A DNA stretch of 64,000 nt from Macrocybe gigantea (lineage: Eukaryota; Basidiomycota; Agaricomycetes; Agaricales; Callistosporiaceae). Shown here piece by piece: positions 45,181 to 56,125 of the stretch. Positions within the stretch are counted from its first letter, which is position 1. Every line of letters begins with the position of its first letter. The translations under genes were made by a program, and so were the position numbers. The DNA lies in the NCBI GenBank assembly GCA_011319805.1, contig SJRY01000138.1, positions 62,001-126,000 of the forward strand, given 5' to 3'. Under the pieces are notes generated by a model. The model was not told where the DNA came from, made no database searches, and saw nothing but the letters and a program-made list of their open reading frames with translations.

Positions 45181-45573
45181 GCTGTATGTTGCGGTGGTGG
45201 TGACGATGAACTGTTCTAGTTGGAGGTTAGCGAGCTAATTAAAGGCGGAGATCGAATGGGGCTGCGCTGCCGTATCAGCGGCACGTGACTACGGCAACTC
45301 TGCTACGCGTTTTGCGTGCGAGGCTCCGTTTCTGCGGCCGCGGTTTCGCGTCAACGCTTGACGACGATGCAGGGGCTGTTCATCTGATGCTCGGCGCAAC
45401 GCTTAGCTCTTTCGCCGGCCAATCATCGATTGTCGCGCCCTCCAGCGATGCTTGCAAAGCTGCTGCTGAAATGACCGTGGGAACCGTGCCGATTCTGATC
45501 ATGGCTTATTCTCTCGGCCGTCTATGAAACTCTGCACCAGGTCAGCTCGACCGCATTGCGAACATTGGAAGCT
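45181..45573. promoter_or_regulatory. Bidirectional promoter between tropomyosin and DUF2408 genes
   Basis: GC-rich region with CACGTG at 45282-45287 in the context GGCACGTGAC. An 80-codon plus-strand open frame (45285-45527) is not supported as a gene. No other element recognised. Confidence 0.45.
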
Positions 45574-47603
45574 ATGGCGGCGCCGGTTCCTCAAGAAGGC
45601 CAGTGACTTTTCTGGTGTGATTCTCCGGTAGAATTCATCGATCTTCTTTTGCAGAGCTTCCCATTCTTGAAGCAGTGATCAAGTGCGCTCGATAGGTCCA
45701 TCGTCGGCGTGTTCGTACATACTCAACCACCATGTCAGTATCCGAAACAGACTTACCGCTCTCAAGAAGAACCGCGGTGAATATATCAAAGCCTCCGACG
45801 TCAACTCCCTCTATCAAGCCATAGTCAAACAGAGTGAGTCACTACACTGGTGGAACGCAAGGGCCCCGCTCGCCTGACGCCGTGGCTAGTTACGAAACTC
45901 AACGATGTTCGAGACGACAATACGACGTATAACAATCGTCTGGACACAACGCTGGCGGACGTCTTTAGCCTTCTCTCTCTGTTCTATCTCACCATAGGCA
46001 AGACAAAAGACACGCTCGCCACGTATTGTCAAATAGCCTGCATGAGGGTAAGCACAATCTAGTCACTGATTCCTTGTCGGAAGGAGCTTACCCTCTTGTC
46101 TATCCACTGCACGTCCGTTTACATAGCAAATTCTTAACCATATGAACGAGTCAGCCGTCTATAATGAGTCTGATCTTGCCCCGTTCCATAAAAGATTAAA
46201 AGAACTTCGGCAAATAGTCCAGCATGACGCCGAGTCAAAGATGCATCCCCCTCCTCTCATGAAACTACTTGAGCGACAGTTGAAGGAATGTGGTGAGTCT
46301 ATCACGGCGCAGAGTCTCATTCTACTGGCCTTACCAAAGTTCTCAGAGGGATTATTGAAATCCCTGCAAGATTCCCTTTCCGTCCTATCTGTAGAACTCA
46401 TCCCGGTCCATCAAAGACTCGTTACAATACGCCGTCAGCTTGTCGCGCTCGCAGCAAAGGAGGGTTCACACAAAGCTGAGCTCAAACCTCTTCAAGAGGA
46501 GCTCAGAAAGATCGATTCGTTGAGTACCTCTTTCCAAGTCTGTCGCCATCGCTTCCATTGCGGACAAACTACATTGCAACATTTTGCTGACTTTGGTTAT
46601 CTGCTTTCTTTTGCGTCGCGTCTTGCGTCGACGATTATTACAGACAACGGGTTGATGGCAATTTTCTTGGTCCAGGAGGGACCGTGCCTCCCTCACAAGC
46701 CATATGCATATCGTTGCTGGAGGAGTGTTTCGACATTGCACAGGAGATCAAGGCGAATGAAGAATCTAAACACGTCGCATCATCCTTGAAACCCATCTAC
46801 GATCGCCTCTCTGAAATCCGCACAGAGTTGGAAAGCCTGGTACTCACACACCGATGGACGCTTCGGGAGACCGACTTGTGGAACTACTCTTTGAGTCTGC
46901 AAGAGATCGACAAGATGCGAGTGGATGGCAAATTTGTTGATTCAGAAGGCAATCGACCACCCGGTCAATATGTGGGCGATACTGTGAAATATCTCATAGG
47001 TCGGTCCCGATAACCCTTACCCTTCAGGTCTTACTGTATCTACTGAGGCGGTGTTACGGGTTAATATACCGGCTACTCTCGTCGAGCGAGCCTGTTTCCG
47101 AGGAATTGATGCCGATAGTATGTTGAAGGCTGTTTCCACGGCTATTTCCACACGGCAAGTTGTTGACGGTACTGACCAGGCCAATAAATTGTCGACGATC
47201 AAAAAATGCTTAAATGAAGTCCTCAAGTACGGCGGACCCTTTAGTCCACGAGATTTGTATCCTGTACGTACTGTTCTTCTGTGACATCGTGTATATGTGC
47301 TCAAAAGGTAGCAAACGGAATGCAGTATCAACTAGCGTTATTCCAGATCGATTCGATGCGGAAGGACGGAAGGTTCATAGGGTGGACGGAACAATACCTG
47401 AGGGGCAAGGGATATTGATGGCCCATCTCAATGAATGCCATGAGTTGGTTGAAATGGTAGGTGCAGAATTTGCCAATTGTCCAGGATACTTGACGGATAA
47501 GTTGCTCCAGCTCAAGGAATCGATGGAAGAGAATGAAGATGATGAAGACGAAGACGAAGAACTGGAGGAGTCCGACAGCGAAGCTGGGGAGGAGGGCCAA
47601 TGA
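45574..47603 (+). CDS. DUF2408 family protein
   Basis: Fungal protein of unknown function with a repeated helical DUF2408 unit. Each unit has a helix pair (IRNRLTALKKNRGEYIKASD; ISLLEECFDIAQEIKANEES; VNKLSTIKKCLNEVLKYGGP) and closes with a KMRVDGKFVDSEG-type strand (near 46915; a variant SMRKDGRFIG near 47355). The C-terminal tail is very acidic (EDDEDEDEELEESDSEAGEE). Start MAAPVPQEG at 45574 is provisional: the first two exons near 45574-45760 could not be joined with certainty. The tandem layout is real; a structural or signalling role is only a guess. It converges with the CLC gene. Confidence 0.8.
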
Positions 47604-47834
47604 GTGATGCTAGATATTGTTTGCCTTGAACAGGCTAGGAGACACTAGATTTCAAGCCTTGCATTCCGTCTTACATCCGTAGTACTTGAGGCGCTTGTCT
47701 TTCTCGCGTAACCAATCCAATGCAATCTTCAGACCCTTACGTTGTGCATGTATCCGACTCCAGAGAAAATAAATTACACGTGTCTACTCTTATACTGTAT
47801 ATGTCATTCCACCGTAATGTGATGCTGTTGAATA

Positions 47835-50800
47835 CTAGGGACGTTGCGATAAGGCGGCAGCATGAGGAAAGTGGCTTGTTAGAAGAGACACAACATCCGT
47901 CTTGGTCACCATCCCCGTCAATTTCCCGGTGTCCGTAAATATGATTCTTCGCACGTTCTAGCGCGGTTTTATTACGGACGGGACGTCAGAAGAAGGATGT
48001 GGCTACGCACCAGTTTCTGGAACATGCTGACTACAAGCTCCTGCGGAACTTCTTTGCGGAGCTGGAATATCGCCTTTTCTAGGTGTTCTGTAAGATCGAT
48101 CTTCTGGGTTGCAGGCAAGGAAGAAAAGCGAGGCGAAAAGGAACATTTGAGAGTCAAGTCAGCTGAACTATCAGAGATATTATCTGTGTAGTGAGGCTAA
48201 GAGCATGGTGGAACGTGAGTAGCTTTGAGACCTACGGATGATGAATTCTAATTTATCTCTGGTAATGAAGCCAATAAAGCGCTTCTCTCGCACGACAGGA
48301 AAGCCTTCGAAGGTGCATGTATCAACGAGTTTTTCTATGAGAACGTTAGGTCGTGATGTATATATATATATAAGGGACAAACCTAGGTCATGAATAGTAC
48401 ATTGCTCATCCTCAATCACAACAAGGTCATCCGCTGCTTTCATCATGTGAGCACCCGTCTCGCCCTTGTCGCGGTATGCAGTTTGAGGTAACCACGGATA
48501 GTCTCGCAATGCAATCCAAACAGAATATATGCCATCTTTTCCTAACGCGTCCGCGACCCATTTAGACGTCATAACGCATATCATTATAGGAAGGACGTGG
48601 GACAGAGCTCCGGTCAACTTGTTGGCAAGCATGAGTAGGACAGAACCTGAGAACCTGAACGAACGTACCTCGAATAGTATGACTACCAAAGAGACTAACG
48701 AAAGCTCAAAACACGGAATGCCTGATGTTAGTGAAGGACTCACCGGTCATGCGTGTTACACCACCCAACATCGCAGACGCACCGAGTACTGCGTAAAATC
48801 CAGGCGAGATGCACCGTTCTGAAGGGTCCGGGGGACAAGACAGAAATATCCATGCTTTCGGATAGGCACGATACAGCCCTTGCCTAGGATGAGTTTGACA
48901 ATCAATATTCTTAACTCTGAAACCTTGCTATGGACTCACGTCATAAGCCCGACCGCACGCCCTATACAAGCGCCAATCGCAATGGTTGGCAGAAAGATGC
49001 CAGCGGGAACCTGCAAAGATGATGAGAATGCAGAAAGTATATGATAAAGATCATGGTACCATCATGCCAAAGGTCCAGGATGTCAGACCCAGTTTAATAA
49101 TGGCGGTAAGCGACAACAGGAAGATATTTTGCCGCATTGCCGTAGGGCTGTAACACCGTGAGTATCACAAGTAAATCGGTTCAGCGAACAGGATCGCACT
49201 TGCATAGGCCATGATAATCGCCCTTGGTTGGATCACATTCTTGGAAGAGATTTGCAACGAGCTCTGACGATTGTACGCTGTTTTTTTTTGTCACTTTGTA
49301 AAAGGAAAACTTGGATGGAGTGTGTACTCACCGTGTGAATACAATCTATGGTTTTGAGCATATAGTCGTTGGCAACGAGCTGTTGACTCACCATATAACT
49401 AACGCTTGCAGTGACGGCACTAACGCCTATGACTTCCAAGATGGGCCATTCGTCCAGATAGCTATTGCGCCGGAAGAGAGCAGCTTCTACATTGAGTCTG
49501 ATCAAGAGAGAGCCGAGGACGCCCTAAGAATGTGTTAACCACGATGTGCCAGGATTAGTAATTTAGCTCACCCCAATGAGACCTAGACCGAGCCATGGGA
49601 TCTAATGTATACTCCGTGAAAAGGGAATACAAAAATACCAAAGTGAGAACAAACCCACCAATTCAAAGGCCCTCCAGGTATCATTGACATAAGTCACCTA
49701 AAAACATCAGCAAACGACAAAAGCAACTTGACTGAAATACACACCTGAAAGAGGACAAGCTTGGCTGTTCCAAATGGATTAACCCATTGAAGGGCGACTG
49801 CTGCAATAGCTGAGGCCACAAATCCTCTCCACATGACATCGGACTCGATGGCAAAAGCATCCAACTCTGGAAGTCGGCGTCAAAAACCTGGACGTTTGGC
49901 GGGACATTTGAAGACTCGCCTTCAAGCCCGAACAATACACCTCCTAAAGGACTCCCGAAGGCAACTGAGACACCCGCTGCCGCGGCTGCAGCAAGAAGCT
50001 TGCGTTTCTGGGCTGTACGATGATGTCACAAATGATAAGTTTAAAACTACCAGCACAAATCGCACCTTCGTTATTCCGAAACTGCCTGAAAAATCTCGAT
50101 AGTATGTAAGCCATGCAGCATGCGACATGGACCAAGGGTCCCTGTTTATTGTGAGAGAACGCTATTTGGTACGGAAATTTATCTACTTACCTCTTTTCCC
50201 AGAGACAATCCAGATGCGACAGATAGAGCGAGGCCAACCGCCTTGATTAAAAGGGTCCATGGTGTAAGAAAAGCGTCGAATACATATCCGCCAAGGATCT
50301 AAATAGTTACATAAGATGATGAAAGGCCGGATTAGAACCTCCAACGTACCGCTTTGATTTCAGGAACTGTCTCGATGGAATTCATATCGTCAATTACTAG
50401 TAAAAAGGCTGAACACTCACTTCCTGTGTGAAAAGCACTGCGAAGAGAATAAGATCCAGACCATCTGGAAAGAAAACGAAACGAGACATACTAAGGTGCA
50501 TAATTGCGGACCAAGACTGCCGCACTTGCTGCAAATAAGATCTAACAGTTCGGTTAGGGTACCGCTGCGCAAAACAGACGATGTACGTACTGCGAGTGCA
50601 ACGTATATGAAGCATTGAAGAAGCGATTGCAAGAATATCGATCTTATATTGAACGTTTTACTCCACGTCCACCATTCGTGACAGATTTCCCCAGCTGGAA
50701 ACAGGTCTCAGTAACACGAAATACCTGGGCGCGGATGCCATACGGTCTAAACCGCTACAACAGGCGACTTGATTATAGAAAAACCCATAAGAACAACGCC

Positions 50801-51345
50801 CTTCTCGCAGGTCGCCTAGCCTAATGATACATATATTAGGCGGGTAGTGTTTAACACGTACGGGGGAACCGTTGCATACCATTTAACCAACACATCCAGC
50901 CATGCACCAATGATCCCAATACCTACTCCCGTAAGGATGATCACGAACCACAGTCGGGCTGATTCTAACAAGGGGAGGAGAACTCCTCGAACCCCGGCTT
51001 GAGAACGAAGCAGCTGTGCTCGCTGGCGCTCGGCTGCCTCCTCTCGCAACCAGTCAATGGTGTTGCCGTCGTGATATTTGGCATGTCGTTTCAGACCAAG
51101 GTAACGGTCAGGATCGTGCAAGTGACCGTCCTCCGTCAGTTCATAAACTTCTCCCTCGTGGACACGCCCATTGCGAGCCAGGGGTTGAGCTTCAGACTGC
51201 ATGACGGTGTCCAAGTGCTCGCACACGTGGAGGAAGAGGCGACAGTCGTGATATTTAGATTCAAAGCTGGTGCCAAATAACCTTGGCCAGTCTCCTCGTC
51301 ATGGCCAATGGCAATGCCCAGCGTCAGCCAGTCGCTGCTCATCAT
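47835..51345 (-). CDS. CLC chloride channel / proton antiporter with CBS domains
   Basis: Voltage-gated chloride-channel family member, like yeast Gef1, placed in Golgi, endosome or plasma membrane. The soluble N-terminus ([20 protein letters not shown]) is followed by the first helix ([19 protein letters not shown]). The anion-path motif reads LGKE then GPLVHVACC across an intron, so the gating Glu is present. Then come [52 protein letters not shown] and [20 protein letters not shown]. Two CBS domains end it: [20 protein letters not shown] and [20 protein letters not shown]. More than a dozen introns; one holds a (TA)7 run. The ATG at 51345 lies 10 bp from the MED4 ATG. Confidence 0.92.
48359..48372. 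repeat. (TA)7 microsatellite in a CLC intron
   Basis: Seven TA units in the intron between the last membrane helix exon and the first CBS exon of the CLC gene. Likely length-variable among strains. Confidence 0.8.
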
Positions 51346-51354
51346 GATTTATCA

Positions 51355-52130
51355 ATGTCTGCTATCGTCCTTCAACCCCTGAATGAGCTTCAATCGCTCT
51401 CTCATACGCTCTTTCTCTCCCTTTCTCCCGCTCAGTCGAAACCACCCCCTCCCCCACCGCTTTCCGCGTTCTTGGCCTGTGACAAGGCGCTGGCGTCTGC
51501 AATAAAAGTGGCCAATAAGCATCAAATTAAGCAGAGACAGATTGAAGCTCTGGAAAGTGAGATTCTCGAACTTGAAGCGCGATGGCGCCAGATCGCCTCG
51601 GAATTGGAGCACGGCAGGCAAGAGCTGGAGGAAATACTGGAGGAAGGCGACGAGCGTTTAAAAGCGATTGACCAAGCGAAAAAAGGTGCGCATCCTCGCT
51701 TCTCCCCAGCCCTGTGTTACAACAGTGCCTCGAAGCTGCCGTGCCATATCCGGAACTACTTGCGTACGCGCAGAGTATCAGCGCATTTACGTCTGCCCCG
51801 CCAAATATGCCGGATCTGACATTGCCTGGACAACCACCGCCACCGCTTTTCTTCCCTCCATTTCCCAACGAAGAAAAAATGCGCAGAGGCCGTCTCAATG
51901 CGGAGGCGCCATTGGGTTCAATCGGAGAAACTCATTCGGTCGGTCGACGTAAGTGATGATCTACAATCCGCCCTTGAATCATTCTGACGTTTCCGTCAGC
52001 GCCGACTGTCTCCCCAAAAACTGCAGACGTTCAGCATTTGGGTCCTGGAGCTCATCCCTATCGACAAGATATGCGGGCACCCCAGTCACAATTCTTTGAT
52101 CTTGACTTGGACCTCAATCCAGACTTGTAG
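51355..52130 (+). CDS. MED4: Mediator complex subunit 4
   Basis: Middle-module subunit of Mediator, which links activators to RNA polymerase II. The helical Med4 core is clear: HQIKQRQIEALESEILELEA, RWRQIASELEHGRQELEEIL, EGDERLKAIDQAKK, then after an intron SIPYPELLAYAQSISAFTSA. A Pro-rich tail follows (LPGQPPPPLFFPPFPNEEKM), with a last short exon ending FFDLDLDLNPDL. ATG at 51355 (MSAIVLQPLNELQSL) is chosen. An upstream ATG at 51301 would overlap the CLC coding region on the other strand. About 220 residues. Confidence 0.9.
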
Positions 52131-52241
52131 ACAGATCAAATTCTCGCCCAGAAACGACGTGGTGAGTTAAGTCTTCTAATTGCGTAATCCCAAGATGCAA
52201 TCTAGCCTGCTAGTGTTCTCCAAAGTACAGATACAATAAAG

Positions 52242-52906
52242 CTACACGACGAAAGTAAATGTGTTTGTCTTGAGCTTTAGCTTCTTCCACCGTGATGCTC
52301 GATCCCCAGATTCCCCATCAACCCCATAGACATTCTGGTAATATGTCTCTAACTGACTTCTAAAGCCAATATTTGGACAAACGATCCCGCGTTTCTTCTG
52401 TGCATACGCGATAGCTTCTGTGGCGATCATGGCCTTCGAGGCCACCAGATAGGCGCACACAATAGTAGCACTACGACTTATCCCTTGAAAACAATGCACC
52501 TATGCCGAACCGCGAAGATAAGACCCTCCCCGGGCAGAATGAACGATGAGCTTACCAAGACCTTGTTGGTGTCGTTCTCAGATAGGGCGGACTCGATAAA
52601 CTTGTTTGCTTCCTCGAAATGAGCGTAGATATCGGCGTCTGCTCGATCTGCTAGTCTGATATGCAGTTTCCGTCCGGGGTGAATGAGGGAGGAAATAGTT
52701 GGTGTATACTCCAGCACTGATATAACATGAGTGATGCCGAGACGTGTGATCTCCGCGTCGTCGCGTGCGGTGATATAGTCTGAGAGATAGAGACGTGGTA
52801 TAATTAGGCTAGCTGATCGTCCTTGTGACCTGAACGAACTGCTGTTGCTGCGCTTCGTCGTCCTCGCAAGGACAGTGGTCCATTTGGAAGAGGGAAATGA
52901 TAGCAT
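52242..52906 (-). CDS. Dual-specificity protein phosphatase
   Basis: Cys-based phosphatase of the atypical DUSP group. N-terminal part SASLIIPRLYLSDYITARDD and LGITHVISVLEYTPTISS. The catalytic signature HCFQGISRSATIVCAYLVAS lies just after an intron (near 52500) and contains HCX5R followed by Ser. The Asp general acid is probably in RLADRADADIYAHF. AIAYAQKKRGIVCPNIGFRS forms the following helix. About 200 residues with a short basic extension at both ends. The substrate cannot be told. It converges with MED4 and is divergent from the DHHC gene, with 128 bp between start codons. Confidence 0.92.
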
Positions 52907-53034
52907 GTGGTCCCTTCTCTCTCAGCGGTTGCTCTGACGTTGTGGAAGCTGTGCCTTGGAAAGAGAGTGAATAGTCCAAGTTAGGAATGGCAAAATGAAC
53001 AAGCGCCCGCGGTGTCCCATGAGGACATCCCTAC

Positions 53035-54460
53035 ATGCGTACCCCCACTCGGAGGGCAGTGATTGGCGTCGAAACCACCATACAGCTAATTGTACTGTTT
53101 TTAATCTGGTGGGTCAGCGGCCATACCGACAGATTTTGCAACGTGTCTCAAATTTCCATCGCGTGTATAGCTATGCTTGGTATCTTGCCACCGTTGAAGT
53201 TGGAGGTCAGTATCAAGCGGACACCTCATCGCAAATCGATCCTCATGGCATTTCTTTCGCAGTGAGCTGGCTCATCCGCTACCGCGCTCTATGGTTTTAC
53301 GGCGGTAATTATGCCTTTCTATTTTGTAAGGGATTAGGCAAACTCTCATCAAGGTCTCTATACTCTGTGCATGAACGTCCTCATATCCGCGATCGCTTTC
53401 TTTTACGTGTTGCTCTCTAGTCGGCGCAGGACACATGGCGTACCGACCTTCAGTGCACCAAACACTTCTCTATTACACGAGCCCTATGAATGCGTGAACC
53501 TCGACGGCGACCTCGCCACATGCTCCAAAGACATGTGCAATGGCTCCTGGAAGCCTCCAAGAAGCCATCATTGTTCTACCTGCGGTGTGTGTCGCATGGA
53601 ATTCGACCATCATTGTACTTGGGTTTGTCAAATTTCTGTCTCGCTCGTAAAACATTAATTCACGGCTCAAAGCAGCTCGGAAACTGTGTTACAATAGGCC
53701 GCATGAAGTCTTTCCTAGCCTTGTTGATTCTCCTGCCCACTGCAACCCTCGTCGGACTATGGCCTATCGCTTCTATCCTCTTGAGACACGTATCCACGGC
53801 ATTGACGGCATCGGAAGCGGATACCTTGGCTAAGCTTTTTTGGTGGGACTGGTATGGATCCTGGATCTTCTTTGGCGGGCCACTTGGCAGATGGATATGG
53901 GGCACCACATATGGCTTTTATCTTCTCCGAAGATCAAGAACAAAGCACCTGGGAAGTGTGGTTGAACAACCGCATTTTCGCTTAATCGCGGTCGCGTCGC
54001 TCTCGGTCCTCTTTTCTGCCTTTACGTTGGTAAGGAAGTCGGCATTTGCAAGCACAAACCCGCTAACGACAGTAGATACTGGCATTCACGGTGCTGAAGG
54101 ACATCGTGCATGGTACGACAACGCTAGACAACCTCGTCCGCCGCAAACAAGTACGAAAAGGACAAATTTTCGTTTGCATGGCTGGCAATGCAGAACTCGC
54201 CCGTCGGACTCGGGGAAACGCAGATGACCTCAAATCTCGTCGGACCGTGTGTCTCGTATTGCCTAGCGAGCTGATGTATGATCTTGGCTACGAGGCAAAC
54301 TGGAGAGAGTTTGCTAGACGACCGTTCTTCCCGCCGGAAAATTCTCGGTGATTCTAACCGTTCACTTACATGTGGCGTGGATGCTCATTTCGCTACAAGG
54401 TCTTTTTTATGGCCCAAGCTGAATCCATCGATGCTACAGAGAATGCGAAGAACACTTTAA
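53035..54460 (+). CDS. DHHC palmitoyltransferase
   Basis: Membrane enzyme that attaches palmitate to protein cysteines, probably in ER or Golgi. N-terminal membrane helices (VETTIQLIVLFLIWWVSG; IACIAMLGILPPLKLE) precede the Cys-rich domain: CSKDMCNGSWKPPRSHHCST, then CGVCRMEFDHHCTW and, after an intron, LGNCVTIGRMKSFLALLILL. The active site is D-H-H-C followed by Thr rather than the common Pro. Two more helices follow (LILLPTATLVGLWPIASILL; LIAVASLSVLFSAFTLV). The C-terminus is VLPSELMYDLGYEANWREF and, after a last intron, FLWPKLNPSMLQRMRRTL. I end at 54460 because a longer open frame to 54702 lies across conserved GH45 coding sequence on the other strand. Confidence 0.88.
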
Positions 54461-54485
54461 TTCATGATGCTGCTGAACACCTCTT

Positions 54486-55367
54486 TTACACTAAAATCAT
54501 GGTGCAGTGCCTGGCATGGAGGCATTTAAACCAGTTCTTGCGATGTAAAGTGGAATACCCACCCTGGTTTCCACATCCCACAGCGGGCCAGAATCCTGCT
54601 GTCTCTCCGCTTAAGCAGCTGCCATTGAACAAGCTACCTCCATCTGAGCCCGACCATTGGCTGCATGACACCTCTGTAAAGGTGCCAAGCAAAGCACCAT
54701 GACCGGACGGGAAGAACGCGGAGGCACCTCCCGTATCCTGACAGATGTCAAAGCTAATGGATGTGTTCGTCATTTACTTTTGTTGGTCAGGACGGCGACG
54801 TACTGGAATGGCATTCCGTGCTGATTGTTGGGGTTGCTAGTCGATTGACCGCACCATTCCTCCTATGCGTCAATTTCTTGCATTATGCCAGGCAGTAAGA
54901 CGCCTACTTGGTTTCCCGCCACTGGGCTACGGATTGCAGTCAGTCTAGTGAACCTCGAAATAGTCATGAACATTTGATGGAACTTGCCATAGGTCAGTCA
55001 CTTTAACCACAATGGAATGGAAAGGTCCCGGGAATGAAGGTGAGAACGGATCGGACGTTCCTGTGACGGCGAAGCAACGTCCACAAGCATCGCCTGGCCC
55101 TAGTCCTGGTGGAGCGCCGAATGAGAGTTGATTCATCGCAGCTGTAAAACCTGTCGCTGCTTTTCCACACGCTTTTTTACTGCACTTTAGGATTGCGTCA
55201 CGAGCATGATGGTGTGGCTCACCTGGTCTATTACAGCCCGTATACATAGTGAACGATGCCTGGCCGGATGCATTTTGAATGTATCCTCCAGTAGCTCGCG
55301 TATCCAGGGCCGCGGCGTACGCTGTTACAGAAGAGGTGAGGAAGGCTAGTGCAGTCGAGAGTCTCAT
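54486..55367 (-). CDS. GH45 endoglucanase (secreted), PcCel45A-like
   Basis: Secreted cellulase or glucanase of glycoside hydrolase family 45, basidiomycete subfamily. Signal peptide MRLSTALAFLTSSVTAYA, then GGYIQNASGQASFTMYTGC, ACGKAATGFTAAMNQLSFGA, GLGPGDACGRCFAVTG and FHSIVVKVTDL. A GC-AG intron (54927-54987), a 19-nt exon (54908-54926) and a 45-nt intron (54863-54907) follow; the spliced sequence reads LCPVAGNQEEWCGQ. The rest is NPNNQHGMPFHFDICQDTGG, FFPSGHGALLGTFTEVSCSQ and LFNGSCLSGETAGFWPA. Asp in FDIC and Asn in GNQ match the residues proposed for catalysis in the Phanerochaete enzyme. The 3' end is GCGNQV with a final intron, or a longer unspliced tail to the same stop. Confidence 0.93.
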
Positions 55368-56125
55368 GTCAATAGCCTGAAATCGCCAGTGCAACCTGTG
55401 AAGCGGCTTTAAAGGACACTGGACGCATATTTCTCGGCGTCAGACCGACAGAGCTTCGTGATAAAGAACCTCTTGTGCTGTCTCATGATAGGTGAGCAAG
55501 TTAGTCCTGAGAAACCTGGCGGTATATAAATATTGCAAGGCAAGGGAAATGGCAATGAATATCCAACGGCCATTTATTATTATCTGCAGTTGGAAAATTT
55601 TATCCAAGAGTCACTTTAGCAAATTGACATCCCTACCTAAATGCAGTCATCCGCCGAGGGTAGTATGTTATTGTAAGAACGATTGCCCTTACTTAGCCAA
55701 CCGACTACATAAAGGCTGTCAGCGCAATACCCGAAGCCAAGTTCCGTCAGTTTCAAAAAGCTTTGTCTGTTATTGCAGTCCGACTAAATTCCAGGGTTTC
55801 CCCAGGTCCGCCTGGGGCCACTTTTGCCGGATTCGTTGACGATGCTAGTCACCAGTGGACTGAATTAGTCTTAAATGGGAGCCTGTGATAAATTCGGCTC
55901 TTAGAGTTGTCGCCTGACACGTAAACCCAACGAACGGTGCTGGACAGGGAACTTGACTTTCAGGGGAGAAATTTTTTTATATTATTGATATCGGCGCAAG
56001 AATTGGTTTCGCATGTATTGAAAGCAAGTTAGCAGATAGGGATTCCCAATGTTGACACTTTCCACTGAAATCCTGCATTTGAAAGGATTGAAGGGAACAA
56101 TTCGATGTTTAGCTTACGATAATGT
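55368..56125. promoter_or_regulatory. GH45 promoter region; otherwise empty
   Basis: About 760 bp. On the minus strand it is the promoter of GH45; an A/T-rich TATATAAATATT stretch lies at about 55523-55534. A perfect 7-bp stem with 4-nt loop (CCCCAGG, TCCG, CCTGGGG) sits at 55800-55817. Plus-strand open frames here are not coding-like. No transposon recognised. Confidence 0.4.

Noticed and set aside
45285..45527. 80-codon plus-strand open frame between tropomyosin and the DUF2408 gene
   Set aside because: It lies in a shared promoter, starts inside the CACGTG box region, has no splice support and no recognisable domain.
54370..54702. Longer C-terminal extension of the DHHC gene on the plus strand
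   Set aside because: It overlaps the strongly conserved C-terminus of GH45 on the other strand, and another frame gives the family-like ending WPKLNPSMLQRM after a normal intron.
55492..55839. 115-codon plus-strand open frame upstream of GH45
   Set aside because: Composition is unlike neighbouring genes, no domain is seen and no splice structure supports it.
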